A stretch of DNA of 7,123 bases from Rhodospirillales bacterium RIFCSPLOWO2_12_FULL_67_15 (GCA_001830475.1 MIAC01000026.1:1-7123), one strand, 5' to 3'. Counted from the stretch's first letter, positions 1 through 5,118 are shown. Translations and numbers: made by a program. The notes: a model not told the origin generated them from the letters alone.

Positions 1-82
1 CGCGGCGTCGTTAGGCTCTCGCTAACAGGTGTGGTAGGATTCTCGTCGAGTCGGTTTTCGTATTCCGTATCGCGGAGCTTTC

Positions 83-361
83 ATGGCCGAAAAAAATATC
101 AAGTCCAACCCCAATCCCGTCGGCCCGGGCCAATCCGCCGTCTACGAGGTGCGGGTGGAAGTGTCGGCCGTTCTCGGCACCGCCATGATGCCGATCTCCC
201 AGATATTGAAGCTCGGCCGCGGCGCGGTGGTGGAATTGGACCGCAAGGTCGGCGAGCCGATCGAGCTGCGCGCCAACGAAGCCCTCGTCGGATGGGGCGA
301 AATCGTCGTCGTCAACGACAAGCTCGGCGTGACGATGACCGAAGTCATCCGCAAGACCTGA
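83..361 (+). CDS. fliN: Flagellar motor switch protein FliN
   Basis: This 92-aa protein is a cytoplasmic C-ring component that, with FliM and FliG, sets rotation direction and helps dock the export ATPase. The SpoA/FliN fold fills residues 20-90. Family hallmarks are visible: L-x-L-G-R-G-A-V-V-E-L-D at 42-52, G-E-P-I-E-L at 57-62 and G-E-I-V-V-V-N-D at 72-79. The N-terminus before the domain is short, as in many alphaproteobacterial FliN proteins. The ATG at 83 has a GGAG five bases upstream. No other flagellar gene lies on this strand downstream; the next gene is convergent. A partner operon may lie left of the window, but the 82 bases before the start hold no coding signal. Family assignment is from sequence recognition and is confident. 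Confidence 0.93.
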   Translation: MAEKNIKSNPNPVGPGQSAVYEVRVEVSAVLGTAMMPISQILKLGRGAVVELDRKVGEPIELRANEALVGWGEIVVVNDKLGVTMTEVIRKT

Positions 362-386
362 TCCGCTCTTTCCGTTTCCCGGCGTT

Positions 387-419
387 GCCGTTCGCAAGCG
401 GCGCGAGGCGTTTTATTTT
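387..419 (+). terminator. Weak intrinsic terminator candidate after fliN
   Basis: A 6-bp stem with a 4-nt loop (387-402, one G-U pair) lies 26 bases after the fliN stop. A T-rich tract (TTTTATTTT, 411-419) follows after an 8-base gap, which is longer than usual. The tract overlaps the end of the convergent DUF2061 gene, so termination here would separate the two transcripts. Confidence 0.3.
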
Positions 420-658
420 CGCACTTGCGTCCTGCCCCGCATCCCCCACTCGACGTGGGCCCAGGCGCGCTCGTGCAGGTAATAGAGAAACATTTTCGTC
501 AATATCTCGAGGATGGCGATGGAACCGGCCCAGAGCCAGCTTCCGGTCACGAAATAGCCGATCAGAAGCGTGTCAACCATCGCCACTCCGCGCCAAGTGA
601 CGGTCTTGAGCAGAGATCGTCGCCGGGTCACGTTTCCGCGGGTGATAAAGTCCAACAT
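413..658 (-). CDS. DUF2061 family small membrane protein
   Basis: An 81-aa inner-membrane protein of unknown function. Family hallmarks are K-T-V-T-W-R at 18-23, T-G-S at 38-40 and Y-Y-L-H-E-R-A-W at 59-66. The hydrophobic stretch at about 25-60 could form two short membrane helices around the T-G-S turn. The ends are basic, and the tail after residue 66 is polar. The ATG at 658 is preceded by GGGAGGAAACG, a good ribosome binding site, which fixes the start. Upstream is about 150 bp of non-coding DNA separating it from tRNA-Arg; I found only a weak promoter match there (TTGCCG, 17 bp, GATATC). The gene stands alone. The DUF2061 call rests on motif recognition; no biochemical role is known to me. 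Confidence 0.85.
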   Translation of the reverse strand: MLDFITRGNVTRRRSLLKTVTWRGVAMVDTLLIGYFVTGSWLWAGSIAILEILTKMFLYYLHERAWAHVEWGMRGRTQVRK

Positions 659-728
659 CGTTTCCTCCCTGTTACCGGCGGAAACTGACGTTCCGCTCTT
701 GACTCGGATATCGGCGCGCAGGGAGAGC

Positions 729-743
729 CCGGCAAGATGCCGG
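729..743. repeat. Stem-loop upstream of the DUF2061 gene
   Basis: Perfect 6-bp inverted repeat CCGGCA/TGCCGG with a 3-nt loop, in the 151-bp non-coding stretch between the DUF2061 gene and tRNA-Arg. On the minus strand it could end or trim the tRNA-Arg transcript, but no T-run follows; the plus strand is followed by a pyrimidine-rich TCCTTTCATTCT. The rest of the stretch holds nothing else I can name. Confidence 0.3.
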
Positions 744-809
744 TCCTTTCATTCTAGGGGATTAGTGAACGTTAATAGTCGCGGCCGATCAGGCACGCAT
801 GCGCGAGAG

Positions 810-886
810 TGGCGACCCCGGCAGGATTCGAACCTGCGGCCCCCAGCTTAGAAGGCTGGTGCTCTATCCAACTGAGCTACGGGGTC
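810..886 (-). tRNA. tRNA-Arg (anticodon UCU)
   Basis: Complete 77-nt cloverleaf read on the minus strand. The acceptor stem GACCCCG/CGGGGTC pairs fully. The D-stem is GCTC/GAGC, the anticodon stem CCAGC/GCTGG around the loop CTTCTAA, and the T-arm carries TTCGAAT. The anticodon TCT reads AGA and AGG arginine codons, which are rare in GC-rich genomes. The CCA end is encoded. It begins 26 nt after the stop of the NDUFS4-like gene on the same strand, so it is probably co-transcribed with it. Confidence 0.97.
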
Positions 887-907
887 GTGCCCTTGGCGCG
901 ACGGATG

Positions 908-925
908 CCGCGTCATCTGACGCGG
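908..925 (-). repeat. GC-rich hairpin over the NDUFS4-like stop codon
   Basis: Inverted repeat with 8-bp arms CCGCGTCA/TGACGCGG and a 2-base centre. As RNA on the minus strand it would fold as a 7-bp stem with loop AGAT, with the TGA stop running from the loop into the stem. No T-run follows, so it is not a classic terminator; it may stabilise the mRNA end or mark a processing point ahead of tRNA-Arg. Confidence 0.5.
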
Positions 926-1209
926 GTGTACGCGAAATTGTCGGAGTAGCTTTTCGGCCGGACGACGCGCTCCTTGGGTTCGATCGCCTGATAGGCGAGT
1001 CCGTGGCGCTTGGCGTAGGCGATGGCCTCCTTGGCCGAGGCGAAGCGAAGGCGCACCTGGCCGTCCATGTCCGCCGAACCGGTCCAGCCCATGAGCGGAT
1101 CGATCGTCTGGGGCGCGCCCGGCTCGAATTCCAGAATCCAGCTCAGGATGTTGGCGCGGCCCGACTGCATGGCCGTCTTGGAGGGGCGATAGATGCGCGC
1201 AAGCGTCAT
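913..1209 (-). CDS. NDUFS4-like complex I accessory subunit (ETC complex I conserved region)
   Basis: A 98-aa protein matching the NDUFS4/AQDQ (18 kDa) accessory subunit of NADH:ubiquinone oxidoreductase, found in alphaproteobacteria and mitochondria, where it acts on the matrix or cytoplasmic arm near the NADH-binding module. Signatures are A-R-I-Y-R-P at 4-9, K-T-A-M-Q-S-G at 11-17, W-I-L-E-F-E at 24-29, D-P-L-M-G-W-T at 37-43, Q-V-R-L-R-F at 51-56 and E-A-I-A-Y-A at 61-66. The ATG at 1209 begins exactly at the family's conserved start. An upstream in-frame ATG at 1275 would run into tRNA-Pro and is rejected. The ribosome binding site is weak (GAGAA). The gene sits between two tRNA genes on the same strand, 38 nt after tRNA-Pro and 26 nt before tRNA-Arg, with no other nuo genes in view. 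Confidence 0.9.
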   Translation of the reverse strand: MTLARIYRPSKTAMQSGRANILSWILEFEPGAPQTIDPLMGWTGSADMDGQVRLRFASAKEAIAYAKRHGLAYQAIEPKERVVRPKSYSDNFAYTRVR

Positions 1210-1247
1210 GACGTTCTCGCGTTCGGACCCCAAGAAACCGCCGGGAA

Positions 1248-1324
<77 letters not shown>

Positions 1325-1325
1325 C

Positions 1326-1361
1326 GCGGGCGAAGTTACGCTCTCCCCTTGCAGGGCGCAA
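1326..1361 (-). promoter_or_regulatory. Candidate promoter of tRNA-Pro
   Basis: On the minus strand, TTGCGC (1361-1356) and TAACTT (1338-1333) are separated by exactly 17 bp. The expected start is near 1326, two or three bases before the mature tRNA. The stretch between the -10 and the tRNA (CGCCCGCG) is very GC-rich, as in stable-RNA promoters under stringent control. The promoter call is from motif reading only. Confidence 0.45.
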
Positions 1362-1387
1362 GCCGGGGCGAAGGGTAAAACGGCCGT

Positions 1388-1909
1388 TCACCGCTCCACC
1401 AGCAGCGGATGGATGACCCGTTCGCCGGGGCGAATGCCAAGGCGCGCGGAAGTACCGCCCAGAACTTCGAGCACGGCCAAGGCCGGACCGGCCGAGGGGA
1501 TCGTCACCAAGCTCTTCGGCCGGGTGCGCTCGGCGATGTTCACGATCCGCCCGTTCGCGCCGATGAAAATCATGTCGAGCGGAATCAGGGTGTTCAGCAT
1601 CCACATGCTGATCGGCCCGGGCTGATCGTACACGAACAGCATCCCCGCGTCCTCGGCGAGGAACGGCCGATGCTGAAGCCCCTGCCTTTGCTGCTCCGGG
1701 CGCAGCGCCAACTCGACGCGAAAGCGATGCGCGCCACGCGCCGTCGCGATGGTCAATTCGGAGCGTTCGAAGCGGATTTCGTTCGCGCGCCCCGATAGGG
1801 GCGCATCATCTGATGCGCGCGGGGATTCGCCCGCGCGCGCTTCTTGTGGACATAGCGTCAGCGCCAGAACCGTTGCGACCGATACCATCGCGGTCCGCCG
1901 GGTCAACAC
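1388..1909 (-). CDS. DUF192 family secreted protein
   Basis: A 173-aa exported protein of unknown function. An N-terminal signal peptide (about 1-26) has R-R at 4-5, a hydrophobic core at 8-19 and an A-R-A cleavage site at 24-26. The twin arginines in T-R-R-T-A-M give a weak Tat resemblance. The DUF192 domain covers about 50-170. Its core G-M-L-F at 89-92, S-M-W-M-L-N-T-L-I-P-L-D-M-I-F-I at 101-116 and the later L-E-V-L-G-G are all present. The usual G-L-M-H/F-R motif reads G-L-Q-H-R at 77-81. The GTG at 1909 is one base after the stop of the Panacea-domain gene, so translation is probably coupled. An ATG at 1888 is an alternative start but would shorten the signal peptide. Downstream, 63 bp lead to tRNA-Pro with only a palindrome (AACGGCCGTT) at the stop and no clear terminator. 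Confidence 0.88.
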   Translation of the reverse strand: MLTRRTAMVSVATVLALTLCPQEARAGESPRASDDAPLSGRANEIRFERSELTIATARGAHRFRVELALRPEQQRQGLQHRPFLAEDAGMLFVYDQPGPISMWMLNTLIPLDMIFIGANGRIVNIAERTRPKSLVTIPSAGPALAVLEVLGGTSARLGIRPGERVIHPLLVER

Positions 1910-1910
1910 G

Positions 1911-2471
1911 TCAGGAACCCCCGCGCCCGGGAGGTTTCATGGCGGACTTCGCGAGCGGGTCCCACGCCTTGACCGCGACCGGGCGGCCCGACTGGGTGCG
2001 CAGCACCTTGGGCTTGATCACCTGATCGAGCACCGGGGCCTCCGAGCCGCGGGCGAAGGAAAGCCGCATCGCCTCGAACACGATCTCGGTGCGCCTGCCT
2101 TGCTTGTAGGCTTGGCGGTAGGCGATCGTCTCCTTGGTCATGCGGGTCAGCCGGTCGGCGGAGTAATGGCCGAACCGGCGCCAGAGCGCCTCGAGGAAGC
2201 TTTCGACCTCGAACGGCAGGAACAGTTCCGCGTCCAGCTTCGGCCGGCCGCGGGAAAACGCGATGTAAACGTTGGGTTCGAGCGGTCCCCTTTCGTCGGC
2301 GACGAAGACAGCGGGCATCAGCTTGCGTCCCTCGAAGGCGACCCCGTAATAGGCCTGGGACAAAAAAAGAAGCCGCTGCAGCTTTTGCGGCTGCAGGTGT
2401 TCGCACGAGCGTTCGGCTATGTCCAAGAACCAGAATGCGATATCGAAGGCGGAATCGACTTCGGTGGACAT
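1911..2471 (-). CDS. Panacea-domain (DUF4065/GepA-SocA-like) protein
   Basis: A 186-aa soluble protein with a Panacea (DUF4065) domain over about 8-120. The domain occurs in proteolysis adaptors such as Caulobacter SocA, in phage GepA-like proteins and in antitoxins of diverse toxin-antitoxin pairs. Visible signatures are L-Q-P-Q-K-L-Q-R-L-L-F at 26-36, S-Q-A-Y-Y at 38-42, R-G-P-L-E-P-N-V-Y at 61-69 and L-T-R-M-T at 108-112. The tail (150-186) is basic and glycine/proline-rich. The ATG at 2471 has GAGGAG five bases upstream; an in-frame ATG at 2522 lies next to the terminator of the preceding gene and is rejected. No toxin-like partner is adjacent: the downstream gene encodes an exported DUF192 protein and the upstream one a flagellar rod-like protein. 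A regulatory or proteolysis-adaptor role is therefore only a guess. Confidence 0.82.
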   Translation of the reverse strand: MSTEVDSAFDIAFWFLDIAERSCEHLQPQKLQRLLFLSQAYYGVAFEGRKLMPAVFVADERGPLEPNVYIAFSRGRPKLDAELFLPFEVESFLEALWRRFGHYSADRLTRMTKETIAYRQAYKQGRRTEIVFEAMRLSFARGSEAPVLDQVIKPKVLRTQSGRPVAVKAWDPLAKSAMKPPGRGGS

Positions 2472-2520
2472 GAGGGCTCCTCGGCTTCCGGCCTCACGGC
2501 TGAACTGCCAGTTTACTACC

Positions 2521-2559
2521 AAAAAATAAAAGAAAAAAAAGGCCGCCGGGGAGCGGCGG
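2521..2559 (-). terminator. Strong intrinsic terminator after the rod-like gene
   Basis: On the minus strand, a 6-bp all-GC stem CCGCCG/CGGCGG with a 5-nt loop (2559-2543) is followed by CC and then eight T, with more T-rich sequence to 2521. It lies 36 bp after the rod-like stop and isolates that gene from the Panacea-domain gene. It is the clearest terminator in the window. Confidence 0.88.
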
Positions 2560-2594
2560 ATTTACGGAGGATTTGGGCGGGAGCGGAACCCCCG

Positions 2595-2927
2595 TCAGGC
2601 GACGGTGTCGAGAAGCCGGCCGAGAGTCGCTTCCGCCGTACGAACGATCCTGGCATTGGCCTGATAGGCGATCTCGGTCGCGATCAGATTCGCGAACTGG
2701 CGGGCGAGATCCGTATCCCCGCCATCGCCTTCCCGCCCATTCGATTCCCGCCGCCGCGCCAACACCCCCGAGCCGCGATCGCCGGCTTGCACCGAGAGGA
2801 TCAATACCTCGGCGGATATGAATCCCGCGGTATTGACGTTGACGACATTGTTGGCGATTTCGGCCGCGCGAAACGATTGGGCGAGAAGGCCGGAAACGGC
2901 GGTCGAAAGAACGTTTTGGACGGCCAT
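2595..2927 (-). CDS. Small flagellar basal-body rod-like protein
   Basis: A 110-aa protein that resembles only the two terminal (D0) helices of flagellar axial proteins such as FlgB, FlgC, FlgF and FlgG. The N-terminal helix has S-T-A-V-S-G-L at 8-14 and N-N-V-V-N-V-N-T-A-G-F at 26-36, close to the family's N-N-x-A-N-x-x-T-x-G-[YF]. The C-terminal helix has I-A-Y-Q-A-N-A-R-I at 86-94 and T-A-E-A-T-L at 97-102. Between them is a short linker with a charged, glycine-rich stretch (56-72) instead of a globular domain. Typical FlgB and FlgC are about 130-140 aa. The ATG at 2927 follows AAGGAGG by six bases. The gene is transcribed alone between two terminator-like elements. It could be a minor rod or adaptor subunit; it is unlikely to be FlgB or FlgC themselves. 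Confidence 0.78.
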   Translation of the reverse strand: MAVQNVLSTAVSGLLAQSFRAAEIANNVVNVNTAGFISAEVLILSVQAGDRGSGVLARRRESNGREGDGGDTDLARQFANLIATEIAYQANARIVRTAEATLGRLLDTVA

Positions 2928-2964
2928 GGGCGCCTCCTTGAACACCTTAGCGCCCCAGCGCTAA
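2928..2964 (-). promoter_or_regulatory. Two mutually exclusive hairpins at the rod-like gene's ribosome binding site
   Basis: In the minus-strand leader, hairpin A pairs TTAGCGC (2964-2958) with GCGCTAA (2953-2947) around loop TGGG. Hairpin B pairs GGGCGC (2955-2950) with GCGCCC (2933-2928), looping out 16 nt that contain AAGGAG and placing the stem against the start codon. Both use bases 2950-2953, so only one can form at a time. A leaves the ribosome site open and B hides it. The pairing is seen directly; a regulatory role is inferred. Confidence 0.45.
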
Positions 2965-2970
2965 TCCGCC

Positions 2971-2986
2971 TGTGACGGCCGTCACG
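2971..2986. promoter_or_regulatory. CRP/FNR-type operator candidate
   Basis: TGTGA-N6-TCACG matches the CRP-type consensus TGTGA-N6-TCACA at nine of ten fixed positions. Its core (2972-2985) is a perfect 14-bp palindrome. It lies 43 bp upstream of the rod-like start codon and three bases after a TTGACT (2995-2990, minus strand), but I find no matching -10 at proper spacing. It could also fold as a short RNA stem. Confidence 0.4.
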
Positions 2987-3013
2987 CCCAGTCAAAATGC
3001 CGGAAAACCCGGG

Positions 3014-3036
3014 AAAATCAGGCTCTAAAGCCTGAT
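3014..3036 (-). terminator. Terminator candidate at the end of the 146-aa gene
   Basis: A perfect 8-bp inverted repeat ATCAGGCT/AGCCTGAT (3017-3036) with a 4-nt loop. On the minus strand the loop holds the TAG stop codon of the gene, and the stem runs into TTTT, then CCCGGG and another TTTT. The T-run is short, so termination may be partial. Confidence 0.5.
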
Positions 3037-3465
3037 GGAAACGGCCCCTCCGACCAAGACCGTCTCGCCGTGGATGATCTTGGCGTTGGCTTCGTAGATC
3101 GCGATCGCGCGGGCGATGACGTCCTGGAAGCGCCGGGCCGGTCCGCCAACCGTTCCGGGAGCCCCCTCGACCCCGCCGACGATGGATTCCAAGATCCGGG
3201 CGAAAGTTTCGCTCGGGGTCTGGATCAGGGACCAGCTCTGGGGGACCGAGCGTTGCTCGCGGCGGTTATCGTAGGCGATGTCGAGACCGCGCCGGCCCTG
3301 CTCGTATGAAAACTCGGCGCCACCGAGCATGACGCCCGTTCCGGCGCTGGGCGGTTGAACCTCGGGATAGGCGTCCGAAGCCACAATCGGCCCGCCCGGA
3401 ACGGCCCGCGACGGAGCGATCTGGTTGGGGTTGCCGATAACCGGGATTCTCGGGGCCTGAGCCAT
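3025..3465 (-). CDS. Conserved-looking hypothetical protein, possibly flagellum-associated
   Basis: A 146-aa soluble protein that I do not recognise as a named family. It has no signal peptide or membrane segment. The first 45 residues are rich in proline, glycine and alanine and are probably disordered. A polar middle follows (G-G-A-E-F-S-Y-E-Q-G-R-R-G at 48-60, L-D-I-A-Y-D at 61-66). Two helices are likely at 83-98 and 110-131. The last helix carries I-Y-E-A-N-A-K-I at 123-130, matching the rod-like neighbour's I-A-Y-Q-A-N-A-R-I and the YEAN-type motif in C-terminal helices of flagellar rod proteins. The ATG at 3465 has only a distant AAAGG, but an in-frame stop lies just upstream, so this is the longest ATG start. 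A CtrA-like box and a good promoter lie upstream. Function is inferred from context only. Confidence 0.7.
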   Translation of the reverse strand: MAQAPRIPVIGNPNQIAPSRAVPGGPIVASDAYPEVQPPSAGTGVMLGGAEFSYEQGRRGLDIAYDNRREQRSVPQSWSLIQTPSETFARILESIVGGVEGAPGTVGGPARRFQDVIARAIAIYEANAKIIHGETVLVGGAVSIRL

Positions 3466-3574
3466 CGAAATTCAAACCAACCTTTCGGGCAGGCGCGTAA
3501 AATCGAACGTGAGCGAAAGCAAACGTCATCCGCCTCCGAATGCCCGGGCAGGCCGATGCGTTTGAACTTATTGA

Positions 3575-3602
3575 AATATAATCCTATTCGGCCTCAAGTC
3601 AA
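3575..3602 (-). promoter_or_regulatory. Candidate sigma-70 type promoter of the 146-aa gene
   Basis: On the minus strand, TTGACT (3602-3597) and TATATT (3580-3575) are separated by 16 bp in a locally AT-rich patch of a GC-rich genome. The expected start is near 3568, leaving a leader of about 100 nt. The surrounding 249-bp gap (3466-3714) holds no gene. Confidence 0.5.
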
Positions 3603-3609
3603 CAAGCCC

Positions 3610-3624
3610 TTAACCATTCAGTAA
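3610..3624. promoter_or_regulatory. CtrA-like box
   Basis: TTAA-CCATTCA-GTAA matches the CtrA consensus TTAA-N7-TTAA with one mismatch and contains the common half-site TTAACCAT. It ends eight bases upstream of the -35 of the neighbouring minus-strand promoter. CtrA controls flagellar genes in many alphaproteobacteria, which would suit this gene pair. Assignment is by motif only. Confidence 0.38.
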
Positions 3625-3706
3625 GCCATGAAATACAAAGCGTTGATAAGCGGTATAAACCCTCGCATTTTGGGCCCGGGGATCGTTCGCAACCGGGGGA
3701 TTCGCC

Positions 3707-3724
3707 TGCCCCTTTCAGGGGGCA
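3707..3724 (-). repeat. Hairpin over the hydrolase stop codon
   Basis: A 6-bp stem TGCCCC/GGGGCA with a 6-nt loop; on the minus strand the loop contains the TGA stop of the alpha/beta hydrolase gene. No T-run follows, so it may protect the 3' end rather than terminate transcription. Confidence 0.4.
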
Positions 3725-4557
3725 TCACCCAAGCGCCGGCGAATGAAGGCCGTAACCGCGGCCGCGACGCCGTGCTCGAAAATGTCGTTGTGGTCGGCGC
3801 GCGGGAGCCAGAGCGATTCCTTGGGTTCGCGCGCGGCGGCGAAGACCTCGCGGCCGAACCGCTCGGGAATGATTTGGTCGCGGGCGCCGTGGATCACCAG
3901 CAGCGGCGCGCGGATGTCCGCGATTTTGTCGATCGAGGCGAAACGGTCCTTCACCAGCCAGTAGGCGGGCAGATAGGGATAGTGATACTGCGCCGCCGCC
4001 GCCGCCGAGCTGAACGGAGCCTCGAGCACGACGGCGCCGACCGGTGTGCCGTCCCGGGCCGCCTCCTGGGCAAGCTGCACGGCCACCCCCGAGCCCAGCG
4101 ATTCGCCGTACAGCGCAACCCGCGCCGGCGGGACGCCGGAGCCGGCGAGGAACGCGAGCACCGCGCGGCCGTCGGCGTAGAAGCCGGCCTCGTTGGGGCG
4201 GCCGGGATTTCCGCCGAAGCCGCGATAGCCGACGAGAACGAGACCGAAACCGGCGTCGAGAAAAATTCGCGCCTTGAATCCCCGATGGCCGACGTGGCCG
4301 GCGTTGCCGTGGAAGAAAACGACCGTCGGCTGTCCGGAAGGCGCCGGGCGATACCAGCTCGTGAGCGTAAGTCCGTCGGCGGTCGTAAGGCGGATGGGCC
4401 GCATTTCCGGCACCCCGCTCTCCGCCGGAACCGGAACGTCGGCCCACGGGAAATACATCATGCTGCGCTGGATCAGATATAGCGCGCCGACGAGAACGCC
4501 GTAGAATATAACGGCGCTAAGGACGAATTTTACCACGTCCAAGCGCTTGAACGTCAC
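3715..4557 (-). CDS. Membrane-anchored alpha/beta hydrolase (BEM46/ABHD13-like)
   Basis: A 280-aa serine hydrolase. An N-terminal membrane anchor spans about 8-29, followed by I-Q-R-S-M-M-Y-F-P as in the BEM46/ABHD13-like group. Catalytic elements are complete: H-G-N-A-G at 83-87 for the oxyanion hole, nucleophile Ser153 in G-E-S-L-G, Asp227 in G-A-R-D-Q and His256 in A-D-H-N-D. The substrate is unknown; esterase, lipase or peptidase activity on the envelope side is possible. I chose the GTG at 4557 because it overlaps the upstream lipoprotein stop by 4 bp (GTGA), a typical coupled start; an in-frame extension further upstream would only shadow the lipoprotein gene. It is the last gene of the envelope block. 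Confidence 0.88.
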   Translation of the reverse strand: MTFKRLDVVKFVLSAVIFYGVLVGALYLIQRSMMYFPWADVPVPAESGVPEMRPIRLTTADGLTLTSWYRPAPSGQPTVVFFHGNAGHVGHRGFKARIFLDAGFGLVLVGYRGFGGNPGRPNEAGFYADGRAVLAFLAGSGVPPARVALYGESLGSGVAVQLAQEAARDGTPVGAVVLEAPFSSAAAAAQYHYPYLPAYWLVKDRFASIDKIADIRAPLLVIHGARDQIIPERFGREVFAAAREPKESLWLPRADHNDIFEHGVAAAVTAFIRRRLGDAP

Positions 4558-5057
4558 CCGAACGCCGCGGCGATCGGGTTCCATTGGCCGTCGGGCGAGC
4601 GGCAGGCGGTGCCGGTGCCGGTGGCGACGTCGGACTCGAAGTTCACCGCCGAGCGATAGTCGCGGCAAAGCTGCATCTCGTCGCCGCGATGGAAGGAGCG
4701 GATCGGGCGGATGGTTCCGTTCCGCCCCGTTTCGGGGTTGAGCCAGTGGCGCGTCTCGCCGTCGTCGGAACTGGCGAGCGCTTCCGCCAGGACCTGGTTG
4801 TACATGGCGCGATCCGACGGCGCGAAGCGGCGCCCGACCATGTAACCGGCCGTGCCGCCGAGGAGCGCGCCGCCGGCGGTGAAGAGAGTTTGCCCCAATC
4901 CGCCGCCGAGCTGCCAGCCGATCAACCCGCCCGCCGCCGTGCCGAGGGTGGCGCCCGTCGCTTCGGCGCCGGAGAAACGTTGCTGGGCGCATCCGGTCGC
5001 GACCAAGGCGGCGAGCGTAACCGCGGCGCATTTGGATATCCGACGAGGTTTTTTCAT
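4554..5057 (-). CDS. Glycine-zipper outer-membrane lipoprotein (17 kDa antigen-like)
   Basis: A 167-aa predicted lipoprotein. The signal peptide ends in the lipobox V-A-T-G-C, with Cys23 as the lipidation site. Residues 30-75 form a glycine zipper with G-x3-G spacing (G35, G39, G43, G47, G51, G55, then G62-G75), typical of the Rickettsia 17 kDa antigen family and able to insert in or pack against membranes. The C-terminal domain ends with G-T-A-C-R-S-P-D-G-Q-W, matching the surface-antigen tail, and the region before it carries a second cysteine in L-C-R-D-Y. The ATG at 5057 has GAGGAG nine or so bases upstream. An exact 18-bp tandem duplication sits just before that site. The stop overlaps the hydrolase start. 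Its role is probably envelope integrity. Confidence 0.88.
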   Translation of the reverse strand: MKKPRRISKCAAVTLAALVATGCAQQRFSGAEATGATLGTAAGGLIGWQLGGGLGQTLFTAGGALLGGTAGYMVGRRFAPSDRAMYNQVLAEALASSDDGETRHWLNPETGRNGTIRPIRSFHRGDEMQLCRDYRSAVNFESDVATGTGTACRSPDGQWNPIAAAFG

Positions 5058-5071
5058 GGCGTTCTCTCCTC

Positions 5072-5107
5072 TCTTCTGGGGATCACACGTCTTCTGGGGA
5101 TCACACG
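5072..5107. repeat. Exact 18-bp tandem duplication
   Basis: TCTTCTGGGGATCACACG occurs twice in a row with no mismatch (5072-5089 and 5090-5107). It fills most of the 61-bp gap between the two lipoprotein genes and ends close to the ribosome binding site of the downstream one. It is non-coding in the accepted annotation. It may be a recent slippage duplication or a doubled regulatory site. Confidence 0.9.
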
Positions 5108-5118
5108 GTTCTTCACGT

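Noticed and set aside
31..600. 189-codon frame overlapping fliN
   Set aside because: It shadows fliN in another frame and continues into the DUF2061 gene; fliN has a clear domain and ribosome site.
810..886. tRNA-Arg as an integration site of a mobile element
   Set aside because: No integrase, no second copy of the tRNA 3' end and no shift in gene type are visible in the window.
1911..2471. Toxin-antitoxin pair formed by the Panacea-domain gene and a neighbour
   Set aside because: Neither adjacent gene looks like a toxin: DUF192 is secreted and the other neighbour is a flagellar rod-like protein behind a strong terminator.
1749..2975. 408-codon open frame on the plus strand
   Set aside because: It lies antisense to the DUF192, Panacea and rod-like genes, all of which have family motifs and ribosome sites. 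Its translation is rich in Arg, Gly and Pro with no recognisable domain, as expected for a shadow frame in GC-rich DNA.
4558..5031. N-terminal extension of the alpha/beta hydrolase to 5031
   Set aside because: The extra 158 codons only shadow the lipoprotein gene in another frame, and the GTG at 4557 gives the expected membrane anchor and a 4-bp overlap.
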